64,000 nucleotides of DNA from Microbulbifer sp. SAOS-129_SWC (GCF_039696035.1 NZ_CP155567.1:2413001-2477000), one strand, 5' to 3'. Positions 1 to 9,477 are shown, numbered from the stretch's first letter. Notes: generated by a model not told the origin, from the letters alone. A program made the numbers and translations.

Positions 1-761
1 TGCAGGCGCATGCCCTTGTCGAGGCGGCGCACGAAGACGCCGGCAATGACGCTGCGCTCGGATGGCTGACCGGTTTCCTTTTCCACTAGCGAAGCCATGA
101 TCAGTGCCTGATACGAAGATGTGTACGGCAAGGCATCGGCACGCTGCTGCCATTCCTCGTCGAGTACTTTTTCCATGCGCTTGTGCGCCTGGCGCAACAG
201 GTCGATATCGCTGGTACCCGAGCGATAAATGTAGGTATCCGGGAAAATCCAGCCCTCGGGGCTGTGGTCGTCGAATCCGAGCGCGCGGGCGGCACTGTCC
301 GCTGACGCGCCGGCCTTGGTGCGGACAATATTGCGCCCGGCGCGCACCTGCGCCAGCGCCTGGCGAAAAGTCCAGCCTTCCACCAGCGTGAGCCGGTAGC
401 GGGTGACATCACCGCGATACAGGCGCGAAACCAGGTCCATGGCGTTGCTGCCGCGGGGCAACAGGTACTCGCCGGCGTGAATCGCTGTCTCGCCGCGCCA
501 GTAGGCGTAGGCCAGCACCAGTCGCGGCCAGCGCACTACCCCCTGGGATTCGAGTTCGCGCAGGGTGCGGGACAGCCCATCTCCACTGCCAACCTCGAAA
601 CGCAGGCCGTCATCGCCCACCGCAAGCGGGCGCACCAGCGCGGTCTGTGCGGTCCACAACAACCCCACTGAAACGACCGCCAACAGCAGCAGTCCACCCA
701 GGAGGTAGCGCCAGACCGGCTTCTTTTTCACTTTCGCGGCTTTCGCCCGTTTCTTCTTCAC
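1..761 (-). CDS. mltG: Endolytic murein transglycosylase MltG (3' end outside the window)
   Basis: Cuts nascent peptidoglycan glycan strands in the inner membrane and periplasm, setting strand length. I translated the minus strand from a GTG at 761, whose bases overlap the pabC stop (GTGA, 758-761). The product begins with a Lys/Arg-rich cytoplasmic segment and one membrane helix (about residues 20-38). A LysM-like region and the YceG core follow. The motif ASLVEKETG, carrying the catalytic Glu of the family, lies near residue 218, close to its place in E. coli MltG. The frame is still open at base 1, so roughly the last third is missing. It is the last visible gene of the fab operon and is translationally coupled to pabC. 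Confidence 0.9.
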   Translation of the reverse strand, partial: MKKKRAKAAKVKKKPVWRYLLGGLLLLAVVSVGLLWTAQTALVRPLAVGDDGLRFEVGSGDGLSRTLRELESQGVVRWPRLVLAYAYWRGETAIHAGEYLLPRGSNAMDLVSRLYRGDVTRYRLTLVEGWTFRQALAQVRAGRNIVRTKAGASADSAARALGFDDHSPEGWIFPDTYIYRSGTSDIDLLRQAHKRMEKVLDEEWQQRADALPYTSSYQALIMASLVEKETGQPSERSVIAGVFVRRLDKGMRL

Positions 762-1528
762 CACAACTCTTCCGCAATCAACTGCTGTAACCGGCGCGTC
801 TGCGGCCCCACCGCCCAGCGGCGCTCACCAAGCAACTCCACTACCGGCAGAACACCGCGCACACTGTTGCACAGGGCGACCTCATCCGCCGCAAGCAAGG
901 CCTGCCATTGGACATCGACACCGGCCAGCGATATCCGTGCCCCCAGCCAGTCGCGCATCACGCCGCGCACACCACAGCGACTCAGGTCCGGCGTCAACCA
1001 GCGGTTGCCGCGGTACAGCAACAGGTTACAGCGCAGACTCTCGATCGCGCGCCCACTGTCATCCCGCAGCAGGCCGTCACAGCGATCCAGCTGGGGCAGC
1101 TCGCCCTTGGCGCGATTATATCCCGCGCGCTGCAGCGATTTGCAGCCCGGGTTGGCAGTTTCGGACGCGAGCAGGCGGGTCTCGCAGGGGAATAGCCGCA
1201 CGCCGAGAGTCAGCTCCGGCGTCGGCTCCAGCGGCGTCAGCGCCAGGTCCCAGTGCGATTGACCCTCCAGCAGGCCCAAGCGCAAGCGCAGCTTGGCGGC
1301 TTCGGCCGGGCAGTCGCGCGCGATGGCCGATACAGCGGCTTCAATCGTGTCGAGGGTGGCGGAATCGATCTGGCCGCTGCGTTCGAGCCGCGCGCGGTGC
1401 AACGGCCACAGCGGCACGCGCCCGCGCTGGCAGCGCATGGTTTCCAGCAGGCCGCCGCTATAGGCGGCGTCCGCAGGCAGGGAGGGGACGGGGGCGCCGT
1501 CGGCATGAAATTGCGGGAGAGTCGACAT
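758..1528 (-). CDS. pabC: Aminodeoxychorismate lyase (fold type IV PLP enzyme)
   Basis: Converts 4-amino-4-deoxychorismate to p-aminobenzoate and pyruvate for folate synthesis. The 256-residue length suits the family. The segment GCKSLQRAGYNR matches the PLP-lysine region of PabC. It is followed by the family pattern ending in a Glu-x3-CNLLLYR stretch and the CGVRGVMRDW segment. It lies between fabF and mltG, the usual gammaproteobacterial order, and its stop overlaps the mltG GTG by four bases. Confidence 0.88.
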   Translation of the reverse strand: MSTLPQFHADGAPVPSLPADAAYSGGLLETMRCQRGRVPLWPLHRARLERSGQIDSATLDTIEAAVSAIARDCPAEAAKLRLRLGLLEGQSHWDLALTPLEPTPELTLGVRLFPCETRLLASETANPGCKSLQRAGYNRAKGELPQLDRCDGLLRDDSGRAIESLRCNLLLYRGNRWLTPDLSRCGVRGVMRDWLGARISLAGVDVQWQALLAADEVALCNSVRGVLPVVELLGERRWAVGPQTRRLQQLIAEELW

Positions 1529-1565
1529 GACACGCGCGCGCGGCCCGCTACGCGGGCCACAGCAC

Positions 1566-2807
1566 TCAGACCCGCTTGAAGATCAGCGAGCCATTGGTGC
1601 CGCCAAAACCAAAGGAGTTGGACAGTACCGCGTCGATGCTCATCTGCTGCGCATCCCCCGGCACCAGGTTGATATCGCCGCAGGCCTCGTCCGGGTTTTC
1701 CAGGTTGATGGTCGGCGGTGCCACCTGTTCGCGCAGCGCCAACACCGAGAATATTGCCTCGATAGCACCGGCGGCGCCCAGCAGGTGGCCGGTCATGGAC
1801 TTGGTGGAGCTGACCGCAAGCTTGTCGGCCGCCGCGCCAAACACCGAGCGCACCGCGGCAATTTCGGCCTTGTCGCCAAGTGGCGTGGAAGTCCCGTGGG
1901 CATTGATGTACTGGATATCGTCAGCCCCCAGACCTGCGTCGCCCAGCGCATTGCGCATGGACAGCGCGGCACCGGCGCCATCTTCCGGCGGCGAAGTCAT
2001 GTGGTGGGCATCGCCGCTCATGCCGAAACCGGTCAGCTCGGCATAGATCTTGGCACCGCGCGCTACAGCGCGCTCGTATTCCTCGAGCACCAGCACGCCG
2101 GCACCCTCGCCCAGCACGAAGCCGTCGCGATCGCGGTCCCACGGGCGGCTGGCGCGCTGCGGATCGTCGTTGCGGGTGGACAGTGCGCGAGCGGCGCAGA
2201 AGCCACCGAGACCTACCGGGGTGGTAACCATCTCGGCACCGCCACACACCATCACGTCGGCATCGCCGTACTGAATCGTGCGCAACCCGAGCCCGATGGC
2301 ATGGGTACCGGTGGTACAGGCGGTAGTGGTCGAAAGGTTGGGCCCTTTCATTCCATATTTAATCGACAGGTTGCCGGCAACCATATTGATAATGGCGCCC
2401 GGCACAAAGAAGGGGGATACGCGGCGCGGACCTTTCTCCGCAATCAGCAGGGCATTCTCTTCGATCGCGGCAATGCCGCCCATACCGGAGCCGATACAGG
2501 CGCCGATACGATGCGCATCGCTGTCGCTGACTTCCAGACCGCTGTCGCGCATTGCCTGGATCCCGGCGACCATGCCGTACTGCAGAAACTGGTCCATCTT
2601 GCGCGCTTCCTTCGCCGGCATATAAGGCGTCGGATCGAAATTCTTGACGGTAGCAGCGAAGCGGGTGGAAAACGCCGAGACATCGAAAGTATCAATCGGC
2701 GCCGCGCCACTGGTACCGGAAAGCACACCGGACCAATTCTCTTCCAGGGTGTTGCCCAGCGGCCCCACCATACCCATTCCGGTTACGACAACTCTTCTAC
2801 GCGACAC
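1566..2807 (-). CDS. fabF: 3-oxoacyl-ACP synthase II
   Basis: Condenses malonyl-ACP with acyl-ACP to elongate fatty acids in the cytoplasm. The thiolase-fold catalytic set is visible: Cys in TTACTTGTH (about residue 164), His in [11 protein letters not shown], and Lys and His in [13 protein letters not shown] chose the GTG at 2807 over the longer ATG at 2828. A strong GGGGGA ribosome site sits seven bases before the GTG, and the resulting 413 residues equal the usual FabF length. The gene follows acpP after a hairpin that probably lowers its expression relative to ACP. Confidence 0.95.
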   Translation of the reverse strand: MSRRRVVVTGMGMVGPLGNTLEENWSGVLSGTSGAAPIDTFDVSAFSTRFAATVKNFDPTPYMPAKEARKMDQFLQYGMVAGIQAMRDSGLEVSDSDAHRIGACIGSGMGGIAAIEENALLIAEKGPRRVSPFFVPGAIINMVAGNLSIKYGMKGPNLSTTTACTTGTHAIGLGLRTIQYGDADVMVCGGAEMVTTPVGLGGFCAARALSTRNDDPQRASRPWDRDRDGFVLGEGAGVLVLEEYERAVARGAKIYAELTGFGMSGDAHHMTSPPEDGAGAALSMRNALGDAGLGADDIQYINAHGTSTPLGDKAEIAAVRSVFGAAADKLAVSSTKSMTGHLLGAAGAIEAIFSVLALREQVAPPTINLENPDEACGDINLVPGDAQQMSIDAVLSNSFGFGGTNGSLIFKRV

Positions 2808-2903
2808 TCGTATTCCCCCGAAATTCATTCATGCACCACCCTGCCCCGCACAACTCGACGCAGTGCAATGCGGTGGTCATATTTTGCCAAACGCTAATAA
2901 AAG

Positions 2904-2936
2904 GAAAGCCGCACTATGCAACATAGAACGGCTTTC
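2904..2936 (-). terminator. Terminator or attenuator between acpP and fabF
   Basis: An 8-bp stem GAAAGCCG/CGGCTTTC encloses a second 5-bp stem CTATG/CATAG. On the minus strand it is followed by a T-rich stretch (CCTTTTATT). It sits downstream of acpP and upstream of fabF, so it should end most acpP transcripts and let some continue. That fits the much higher need for ACP. Confidence 0.7.
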
Positions 2937-2994
2937 TCAGTACTTCAGGCAGCGGCGCAGATGGCGATCCGCCGCCTAGACTACCCAGCGGGAA

Positions 2995-3231
2995 TTAACC
3001 AAGGTTTTCCTTGATGTAATCGATGGCCAGCTGAACAGTGGTGATTTTCTCGGCTTCCTCGTCGGGAATTTCGGTTTCGAATTCCTCTTCCAGAGCCATG
3101 ACCAACTCAACTGTGTCGAGGGAGTCCGCGCCCAGATCTTCAACAAATGAGGCTTCAGGCTTAACGTCTTCTTCCTTCACGCCCAGTTGTTCAGCAACGA
3201 TCTTCTTAACGCGCTCTTCAATGCTGCTCAT
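2995..3231 (-). CDS. acpP: Acyl carrier protein
   Basis: Small acidic carrier that holds growing acyl chains on a phosphopantetheine arm. The 78-residue product has the modification motif [13 protein letters not shown], with the Ser as attachment point, and the conserved start [17 protein letters not shown]. It sits between fabG and fabF. A long gap before fabG carries a possible promoter of its own, and a hairpin follows it. Confidence 0.98.
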   Translation of the reverse strand: MSSIEERVKKIVAEQLGVKEEDVKPEASFVEDLGADSLDTVELVMALEEEFETEIPDEEAEKITTVQLAIDYIKENLG

Positions 3232-3349
3232 GATTCAATTTAACTCCTAGTGGATAAAAATCTGTTGTAGTCGTTATTGTAATTTCGCTGTTGTGCGATT
3301 CGCGCAAATAACGACCGGCTCACACAGCTTCTGGTTAATGCGAGGCGGC

Positions 3350-3377
3350 ATTGTACCCCAACTTTTTCGGGATGTAA
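3350..3377 (-). promoter_or_regulatory. Possible acpP promoter
   Basis: On the minus strand a weak -35-like TTACAT (3372-3377) is followed after 16 bases by TACAAT (3350-3355), about 120 bases before the acpP start. The 227-base fabG-acpP gap is long for this operon, which supports an internal promoter. The -35 match is poor. Confidence 0.4.
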
Positions 3378-3458
3378 TGCGCAGCTGCCAAAAGGCATCA
3401 ATCAGAAGCAAAAACTTATAAAAATCAAACAGTTATGACGAATTTTAAGCGAAATTCA

Positions 3459-4214
3459 TCACGCCATATACATGCCGCCATTCACATGAATGGTCTCGCC
3501 AGTCACATAACCACCAGCCTCACCGGCTAAAAATGCGACAACAGAGGCAATCTCTTCCGGCTGACCGAGGCGACCCAGCGGGATCTTGGCCATCAGCGCC
3601 TCGCGCTGCGCTTCCGGCAACACCTTGGTCATGTCGGTGTCGATAAAGCCAGGCGCCACCGTATTGACGGTAATGCCGCGAGAGCCGACCTCCGCCGCCA
3701 GCGAGCGACCAAACCCGGCCACGCCAGCCTTGGTGGCCGCATAATTGCTCTGACCGGCATTGCCCATACTGCCGACCACGGAGCTGATATTGACGATCCG
3801 GCCCCAGCGAGCCTTGGTCATATCCCGCAGGCAGGCTTTGGTGACGCGGTAGACCGCCGACAGGTTGGTCTCGATGACCGAATTCCACTCGTCGTCCTTC
3901 ATGCGCATCAACAGGTTGTCCTTGGTGATGCCCGCATTGTTAACGAGGATAGTCGGCGCGCCAAACTCGGCTTTGCACGCCTCCAGCAACGCGGCCAGGC
4001 TGTCGGCGCTGGTCACGTCGAGTACCTTTCCGGCACCCTTGATGCCCTTTTCGGCAAAGCGCGCGCTGATTTTCTCGGCGCCGCTGTCGCTGGTGGCGGT
4101 ACCGATCACGGTGGCGCCCAGTGCGCCCAGGGTATCGGCGATGGCGGCACCGATACCGCGGCTGGCACCGGTTACCAGCGCCACCTTGTCCTGCAGGGAA
4201 GTTGTCAAAGTCAT
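3459..4214 (-). CDS. fabG: 3-oxoacyl-ACP reductase
   Basis: NADPH-dependent reduction of 3-oxoacyl-ACP in fatty acid elongation. The 251-residue short-chain dehydrogenase shows the cofactor motif TGASRGIGAA near residue 15, the NNAG motif, the catalytic Ser region ISSVVGSMGN and the YAATKAG active-site Tyr/Lys. It lies downstream of fabD in the classic fab operon and ends with NGGMYMA, as typical FabG does. Confidence 0.97.
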   Translation of the reverse strand: MTLTTSLQDKVALVTGASRGIGAAIADTLGALGATVIGTATSDSGAEKISARFAEKGIKGAGKVLDVTSADSLAALLEACKAEFGAPTILVNNAGITKDNLLMRMKDDEWNSVIETNLSAVYRVTKACLRDMTKARWGRIVNISSVVGSMGNAGQSNYAATKAGVAGFGRSLAAEVGSRGITVNTVAPGFIDTDMTKVLPEAQREALMAKIPLGRLGQPEEIASVVAFLAGEAGGYVTGETIHVNGGMYMA

Positions 4215-4253
4215 GGCTACTCCAGTAATTCCCGGTCCTGCACCGGGTTGATA

Positions 4254-5198
4254 TTATTCTGCGGCGGCAATCAGCGCTTCTTTAAGCTGCGCCGGAGCCT
4301 CGATGTTAAAGGTACTCAGGCCGCGATCGATGCGCTTGGCAAGACCGGCGAGCACCTTGCCCGGACCACACTCGAGCAACCGCTCGACCCCTTCGGCGGC
4401 CATCGCCTGCACGCATGCGGTCCAGCGCACCGGGCTGTAGATCTGCTCGATCATCAGCTGCTTGATCGCTTCCGGATTCGCCTCGTGACGCGCATGCACA
4501 TTGTGGATCACGGGGATTTCCGGCACATGGAATGTGGTCGCTTCAATCTGCGGTGCCAGTTTCTCGGCCGCAGGGCGCATCAGCTCGGTATGGAACGGCG
4601 CGCTGACCGGCAGGGGCATGGCGCGCTTGGCACCGGTGGCCTTGCAGGCGTCGATGGCGCGCGCTACGGCGGCACTGCTGCCGGCAATGACCACCTGTCC
4701 GGGAGAGTTATAGTTCACTGCGGCAACCACTCCACCCTCGGCAGCATCGGCACAGGCCTTTTCCACGGCGGCGTCATCGAGACCGATGACGGCGGCCATG
4801 GCGCCCTCACCCGCGGGTACCGCCTCTTGCATCAGGCGACCGCGCTCGCGCACCAGGCGCACGCCATCGGCAAAAGCCAGGGTGCCGGCGCAGACCAGCG
4901 CCGACCACTCACCCAGGCTGTGCCCCGCCATCCGCGCCGGGTGCACACCACCATTGGCACACCAGGCGCGGTACAGCGCCACACTGGCAGTCAGCAGCAG
5001 CGGCTGGGTACGTTCAGTCAGGTTGATATCGGCCTGCTCGCCGTTCTGGCACAGGTCCCAGAGGTCGTAGCCGAGCACTTCGGAAGCCTCGGCAAATGTA
5101 GCGTGAATTTCGGGGAACGCGGCCGCGGCATCCGCCAGCATACCAATCTGCTGGGAGCCCTGGCCGGGAAAGACAAATGCGAGCCTTGCATTGGTCAT
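4254..5198 (-). CDS. fabD: Malonyl-CoA:ACP transacylase
   Basis: Moves malonyl groups from CoA to ACP, supplying the extender unit. The 314-residue protein has the FPGQGSQ oxyanion motif near the N-terminus and the GHSLGEWSAL nucleophile elbow (Ser near residue 93). The catalytic His lies in PVSAPFHTELM and a C-terminal LLECGPGKVL follows. It sits between plsX and fabG in the operon. Confidence 0.97.
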   Translation of the reverse strand: MTNARLAFVFPGQGSQQIGMLADAAAAFPEIHATFAEASEVLGYDLWDLCQNGEQADINLTERTQPLLLTASVALYRAWCANGGVHPARMAGHSLGEWSALVCAGTLAFADGVRLVRERGRLMQEAVPAGEGAMAAVIGLDDAAVEKACADAAEGGVVAAVNYNSPGQVVIAGSSAAVARAIDACKATGAKRAMPLPVSAPFHTELMRPAAEKLAPQIEATTFHVPEIPVIHNVHARHEANPEAIKQLMIEQIYSPVRWTACVQAMAAEGVERLLECGPGKVLAGLAKRIDRGLSTFNIEAPAQLKEALIAAAE

Positions 5199-5247
5199 GG
5201 CACTTCCTTAAACCTGGTTGGTGTTGCGGGGTCGCTCGAGCGACGCG

Positions 5248-6264
5248 TCAGACCTGCTGCGCCATGGCGCTGGCCAGCCTGTGGGCCAGGTCGGCCTCGG
5301 CACACTCTTTGGCAGTGATCATGGCACGGTAAAACGCTTCGCTGCTGGCACCGCCGTGGCTTTTGACCACGTTGCCTCTGACCCCTAAAAAACTGGCGCC
5401 ATTATAGCGAGCGGGTTCTACCTGTGTACGCCATTTTCGCAACAGCTTTATGGCTAACTGGCCAAAAAAGCGCTTGATGGAGCCCTTTGCCTCGATCGTG
5501 AACGCCTTTTGACCCATTAGTCGAATGACGCCTTCGGCAGTCTTGATGGCGACATTACCCATCAGCCCGTCACAGACAACGACATCCACGACCCCGGTAA
5601 AGATATCGTGCCCCTCGACGAATCCCACGTAATCGATTGCCGTATCCGCTTCGAGCAGCTCGCCCGCGCGACGGATCTCCTCAGTTCCCTTGTGTGGCTC
5701 CGCACCGATATTGAGCAGCGCCACCCGGAGCTTGCCGCTACCGGTGTGCACGCGCTGGGCCTCGATACCCATGCGCGCGAACTGCAGCAGATCCTCTGCG
5801 CTGCAATCGGTATTGGCGCCGAGATCCAGCAGAAAACAACTTCCCCTTTCCGTGGGCACCGATTTGCCCAGCGCCGGGCGCCGTACGCCGGGGATATTGC
5901 CGAGAAGGCTGCGACTCAGGGCCAGCAGGGCGCCGGTATTCCCGGACGTGACCATCGCCTGGGCCTTACCGCTGGCGACAGCCTGCAGGGCACAAGCCAT
6001 GGAGGACTCGCGCTTGCGACGGAGGGCGTGTAACGGGTTGCAGCTCTGGGTCACTACCTGCTCGCAGGGAGCGAGCTCAAGCCTGGATTTCAGCTCCGGG
6101 TGCCGCTCGGCGTCGATCAGGGGCTGGAGCTGGGAGTGCGGGCCGTAGAGGGTCAGCTCCGCTTGGGGGAAACGCTGTAAAAATCTGATACAGGCCGGAA
6201 CGACAGAGCGGGGACCTAAGTCCCCGCCCATCGCATCCACGGCCAATCGTAATTGGCTGGACAA
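5248..6264 (-). CDS. plsX: Phosphate acyltransferase PlsX
   Basis: Makes acyl-phosphate from acyl-ACP, linking fatty acid and phospholipid synthesis at the inner face of the membrane. The 338-residue product opens with the hallmark LAVDAMGGDLGP. It also has TSGNTGALLALS, LLDLGANTDCS and the late segment GGASSEAFYRAM expected of PlsX. It starts three bases after the rpmF stop codon, so the two are co-transcribed. Confidence 0.95.
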   Translation of the reverse strand: MSSQLRLAVDAMGGDLGPRSVVPACIRFLQRFPQAELTLYGPHSQLQPLIDAERHPELKSRLELAPCEQVVTQSCNPLHALRRKRESSMACALQAVASGKAQAMVTSGNTGALLALSRSLLGNIPGVRRPALGKSVPTERGSCFLLDLGANTDCSAEDLLQFARMGIEAQRVHTGSGKLRVALLNIGAEPHKGTEEIRRAGELLEADTAIDYVGFVEGHDIFTGVVDVVVCDGLMGNVAIKTAEGVIRLMGQKAFTIEAKGSIKRFFGQLAIKLLRKWRTQVEPARYNGASFLGVRGNVVKSHGGASSEAFYRAMITAKECAEADLAHRLASAMAQQV

Positions 6265-6267
6265 AGC

Positions 6268-6459
6268 TTACTCTTCTTCAGAGCCGCCGACTTCGATCAC
6301 TTTGCGACCGCGGTAAAAACCGTCTTTGGTCACGTGGTGACGACGGTGTTTTTCACCGGTAGTCGGATCTACGGACAGAGCCGCACCAGCGCCCAGGGCG
6401 TCGTGAGAGCGACGCATACCGCGACGGGAACGGGTCTTTTTGTTTTGTTGAACAGCCAT
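6268..6459 (-). CDS. rpmF: 50S ribosomal protein L32
   Basis: Small basic protein of the large ribosomal subunit. The 63-residue product starts [20 protein letters not shown], the conserved L32 opening, and keeps the [14 protein letters not shown] segment. It lacks the Cys pairs of the zinc-binding form. It is linked to yceD upstream and plsX downstream, the standard arrangement. Confidence 0.96.
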   Translation of the reverse strand: MAVQQNKKTRSRRGMRRSHDALGAGAALSVDPTTGEKHRRHHVTKDGFYRGRKVIEVGGSEEE

Positions 6460-6550
6460 GGCTTGCTCCTAAAGTAACCAAATGACACTGGAACCGGGGC
6501 GCCTACCGGCGAGCCCAAACTCCCCGGGCATATCCGACCAAAGAGAGGCC

Positions 6551-7081
6551 TTACGATTTACCCGAAGAACCCTTTAACTGTTCCAGCACTTTAAAGGGGT
6601 TTTCCTGCTGCTCCTCCGCCGACTCGACTTCCTCTCCCGAATGGAAGTGCTCGCGGGCGACGCACTCCTCATCGTGATAGGCAACCATGGGCAGATTGAG
6701 CAAAATCTCATCTTCCAGCACTTCGTACAGGTTGAGCTCATCGCCCGCCTGCACGATCGGGTCCAAATCCTTGGGCAATGCCTTGCCCCGCTCTTCAGAC
6801 CAGACGATACCCCACCGGAAAGTCCCGTCGACCTGCGCCGGCATCGGCTGCAAACAGCGCTGGCACAACAGCTGCACCGCGCATTGCACCCGTCCGTCGA
6901 CGGTCGCGTGACCCTGCAGATCCCGCCCGAAGGTGAGCTCTGCGCGGACTTCCCCGCTAATCGACTCTACGGCCGCGGGCAACCGCTCCAGCTGATCTAC
7001 AGCGAGAACGCCGTCCAGGTACTGCTCGCGCTGCACCAGTTTGCGTGCATCGACGCGCTTGGGAATTGGGGGGTTCGACAT
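6551..7081 (-). CDS. yceD: YceD-family protein (DUF177), 23S rRNA accumulation protein
   Basis: Family linked to 23S rRNA accumulation; the mechanism is not clear. The 176-residue protein carries the family pattern LLCQRCLQPM (Cys-x2-Cys), VEDEILLNLPMVAYHD and an acidic C-terminus ending near NPFKVLEQL, as in E. coli YceD. It is the first gene of the rpmF-plsX-fab operon. The only good promoter places the transcription start within a few bases of the ATG, so translation may be nearly leaderless. Confidence 0.9.
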   Translation of the reverse strand: MSNPPIPKRVDARKLVQREQYLDGVLAVDQLERLPAAVESISGEVRAELTFGRDLQGHATVDGRVQCAVQLLCQRCLQPMPAQVDGTFRWGIVWSEERGKALPKDLDPIVQAGDELNLYEVLEDEILLNLPMVAYHDEECVAREHFHSGEEVESAEEQQENPFKVLEQLKGSSGKS

Positions 7082-7090
7082 AAGCGCGCA

Positions 7091-7119
7091 ATTCTATGGA
7101 CAAGCCATACCCTTGTCAA
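7091..7119 (-). promoter_or_regulatory. Strong sigma-70 promoter for yceD-rpmF-plsX-fab operon
   Basis: On the minus strand TTGACA (7114-7119), a perfect -35, is separated by exactly 17 bases from TAGAAT (7091-7096). Transcription should begin near 7084, while the yceD ATG starts at 7081. Confidence 0.8.
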
Positions 7120-7188
7120 AACAAATCAACCGCCGCAATATCACCCGTGGCGGCCGCCTTTTTTACCATCCCTGACGGAACCGCAAAT

Positions 7189-7779
7189 ATGCCCCGCAAT
7201 TTGATTCTAGCCTCCAGCTCCCCTTACCGGAGAGCGCTGCTCGAGCAGCTACAACTACCCTTCAGCTGCGCCTCCCCCCATATAAATGAAGAAGCATTGG
7301 CCGGCGAGACACCGCCGGGTACAGCACAGCGCCTTGCCGCCGCCAAGGCGCAGGCACTGGCCGACCGGTTCCCGGACGCACTGATTATCGGCTCCGACCA
7401 GGTGGCCGAGTGTGAAGGCCATGCCCTGGGCAAGCCCGGTGGCTTTGACCGCGCACTCACCCAACTGCAGGCCTGCTCCGGACACCGGGTCAACTTCTAC
7501 ACCGGCGTCAGCGTACTCGACACCGCCAGCGGCGAGCAGCGCACCGAGCTGGAAATTTTCAGTGTGCACTTTCGCCAGCTTGGCGAAGCGGAGATTCGCG
7601 CCTACGTGGAGCGGGAAAAGCCCTACGATTGCGCCGGTTCGTTTAAGGTGGAGGGACTGGGGATTGCTTTATTCGAAAAAATGGAAGGATCTGACGTCAA
7701 TGCCCTGATAGGTCTCCCACTAATCCGAACGCTTGAGCTGCTGCGCGCATTCGGTGTCGACCCGCTCCGCCCCAGCTGA
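7189..7779 (+). CDS. yceF: 7-methyl-GTP pyrophosphatase, Maf family (YceF type)
   Basis: House-cleaning enzyme that hydrolyses methylated nucleotides such as m7GTP. I placed the start at the ATG at 7189 because Maf proteins begin with the LILASSSPYRRALLEQL motif; the open frame upstream shows no homology. Other matches to E. coli YceF are LIIGSDQV, FYTGVSVLD, CAGSFKVEGLGIALF and LIGLPL. It is transcribed away from yceD. Its stop TGA abuts the converging HAD gene's stop in one TGATCA palindrome. Confidence 0.9.
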   Translation: MPRNLILASSSPYRRALLEQLQLPFSCASPHINEEALAGETPPGTAQRLAAAKAQALADRFPDALIIGSDQVAECEGHALGKPGGFDRALTQLQACSGHRVNFYTGVSVLDTASGEQRTELEIFSVHFRQLGEAEIRAYVEREKPYDCAGSFKVEGLGIALFEKMEGSDVNALIGLPLIRTLELLRAFGVDPLRPS

Positions 7780-8424
7780 TCACGCCACCAGCGGCGGCCA
7801 CTGCAGCAGCTCGGGAAAACGGTCGATGATTGCGCGGGGTTTTACCGTCGCCAGGCGCTCCGGATGGTGTACACCGTAACTGACCGCCACCGAGGCCATT
7901 CCGGCGGCAGTGGCCATCTCCAGATCATATACCGTATCGCCAACCATGACGGCGTCTTCGACCGCGCAGCCGGTTTCCTGCAGCAATTCATTCAGCATCA
8001 GCGGATCGGGCTTGGACGCCGTCTCATCAGCGCAGCGGCTGGCAACGAAGAGACCGCCGAGCCCATGGTCGACAAACTCGCGATTGAGTCCGCGACGGCT
8101 CTTGCCGGTAGCCACTGCCAGCTGGTGCCCCTTACTCAGCAGCTGGTCCAGGGTTGCCACCACCCCATCAAACAGCGGCAGCGGCTCGGCGCGGGCGGCC
8201 AGCCACTCCTCGGAATAGAGGTCGCCGAGCTGCCGGCGCTGATCGCTGGCGGCCTCCGGGAACAAGTTTGCGATCGCCTCAGGCAGGCCCAGACCGATGA
8301 TATCGCCGACCGCTTCCGGCGCCAGAACCGGCAGGCCAACCCGCTCGGCGGCGCGTTGCATACAGGAGACAATGCGCGCCTCGGAATTGCATACAGTGCC
8401 ATCCCAATCGAGGATCACCAACAT
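7780..8424 (-). CDS. HAD-superfamily phosphatase (phosphoglycolate-phosphatase-like)
   Basis: The 214-residue protein has all HAD motifs: LDWDGTVCNS (nucleophile and acid Asp) at the N-terminus, VATGKSRRGL (motif II), a Lys in KPDP (motif III) and MVGDTVYDLEMA (motif IV). A helical cap lies between motifs I and II, as in subfamily IA. It lies 30 bases after rluC, a pairing also known from Pseudomonas. The substrate cannot be read from the sequence. Confidence 0.88.
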   Translation of the reverse strand: MLVILDWDGTVCNSEARIVSCMQRAAERVGLPVLAPEAVGDIIGLGLPEAIANLFPEAASDQRRQLGDLYSEEWLAARAEPLPLFDGVVATLDQLLSKGHQLAVATGKSRRGLNREFVDHGLGGLFVASRCADETASKPDPLMLNELLQETGCAVEDAVMVGDTVYDLEMATAAGMASVAVSYGVHHPERLATVKPRAIIDRFPELLQWPPLVA

Positions 8425-8454
8425 GTCAAACTCTCTCCACTACTTCTTACCCGG

Positions 8455-9477
8455 TTACCCGTCGCGCAACGCCTGCAGCACCGCCTGAAGCTCCGCGGGC
8501 AGCGGCGCCTCCACTTCCACCTGGTCGCCATCGGGCAGCGTGCAGCTCACCCTCTGTGAATGCAGGAATAGCCGTTTCAGCCCTCGCGCACGGAATTCGC
8601 GGTTTACCTCATCCGGCGCGTATTTCGGATCCCCGGCCAGGGGGCAACCGATAAACTGTGCGTGAACACGGATCTGATGGGTGCGGCCGGTCACCGGCTC
8701 CGCCGCCATCAGGGTCGCACCGCGGAAGCGCTCCAGCACACGGAAACGGGTCTCCGAGGGCTTGCCCTCCGGATTGACCGAGACCATGCGCTCGCCGCTT
8801 TTCAGCGTATTCTTGCGCAGCGGCGCCTCCACCACCCGATGGCCACGAGGCCACTTGCCCGCCGCCAGCGCGAGGTAGGACTTGCCGACGCGGCCGGCGC
8901 GCAGCTCCGCTTGCACATGCAGCAGAACCGCCCGCTTGCGCGCCACCATGATCGCGCCACTGGTGTCTCTGTCGAGCCGGTGAACCAGCTCGATAAAGGG
9001 GCTCTGCGGGAACATCTGCCGCAGCACTTCGATCAACCCCAGCCGCACGCCGCTGCCGCCATGCACAGCCAGCCCCGCCGGCTTATTGACCACCAACAGG
9101 CCGCGCTCATCATAGAGTATGGATTCTTCCACCAGCTTGCGCAGCTGGTCACCGACCACCGGCGCGGGCGCCTGCGCGGGCGAGCGCACCGGCGGCACGC
9201 GCACCACATCACCGGCCTGCAACTTGTACTCCGCCTTGACCCGCCCCTTGTTCACACGCACTTCACCCTTGCGCAGAATGCGATAGACGCGCGAGCGCGG
9301 CACACCCTTGAGGCGCGCCTGCAGGAAATTATCAATGCGCTGACCGGCGAGTTCTGCCGGTACGCTGAGAAACTGTACGCCGCCGTCGGGATTCCAGCGG
9401 TCGGATGGGGCGGCCGTGGCGGCCGAATCGGCTGCAGGAGCCGATTTAGAGGGGGGCTTACTTCGCATGGCGCGCAT
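8455..9477 (-). CDS. rluC: 23S rRNA pseudouridine(955/2504/2580) synthase
   Basis: Isomerises three uridines in 23S rRNA. An N-terminal S4 domain (RIDNFLQARLKGVPRSRVYR) is followed by the RluA-type catalytic domain with HRLDRDTSG, whose Asp is the nucleophile, then KSYLALAAG and GRTHQIRVH. The frame stays open to 9627, but that extension is Gly/Pro-rich and not conserved. I start at the ATG at 9477; an ATG at 9468 is also possible. It is divergent from rne, the common arrangement. Confidence 0.92.
   Translation of the reverse strand: MRAMRSKPPSKSAPAADSAATAAPSDRWNPDGGVQFLSVPAELAGQRIDNFLQARLKGVPRSRVYRILRKGEVRVNKGRVKAEYKLQAGDVVRVPPVRSPAQAPAPVVGDQLRKLVEESILYDERGLLVVNKPAGLAVHGGSGVRLGLIEVLRQMFPQSPFIELVHRLDRDTSGAIMVARKRAVLLHVQAELRAGRVGKSYLALAAGKWPRGHRVVEAPLRKNTLKSGERMVSVNPEGKPSETRFRVLERFRGATLMAAEPVTGRTHQIRVHAQFIGCPLAGDPKYAPDEVNREFRARGLKRLFLHSQRVSCTLPDGDQVEVEAPLPAELQAVLQALRDG

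Noticed and set aside
1527..2897. A 456-codon plus-strand frame across fabF
   Set aside because: Antisense shadow of fabF; fabF has all catalytic residues and the antisense product has no known features.
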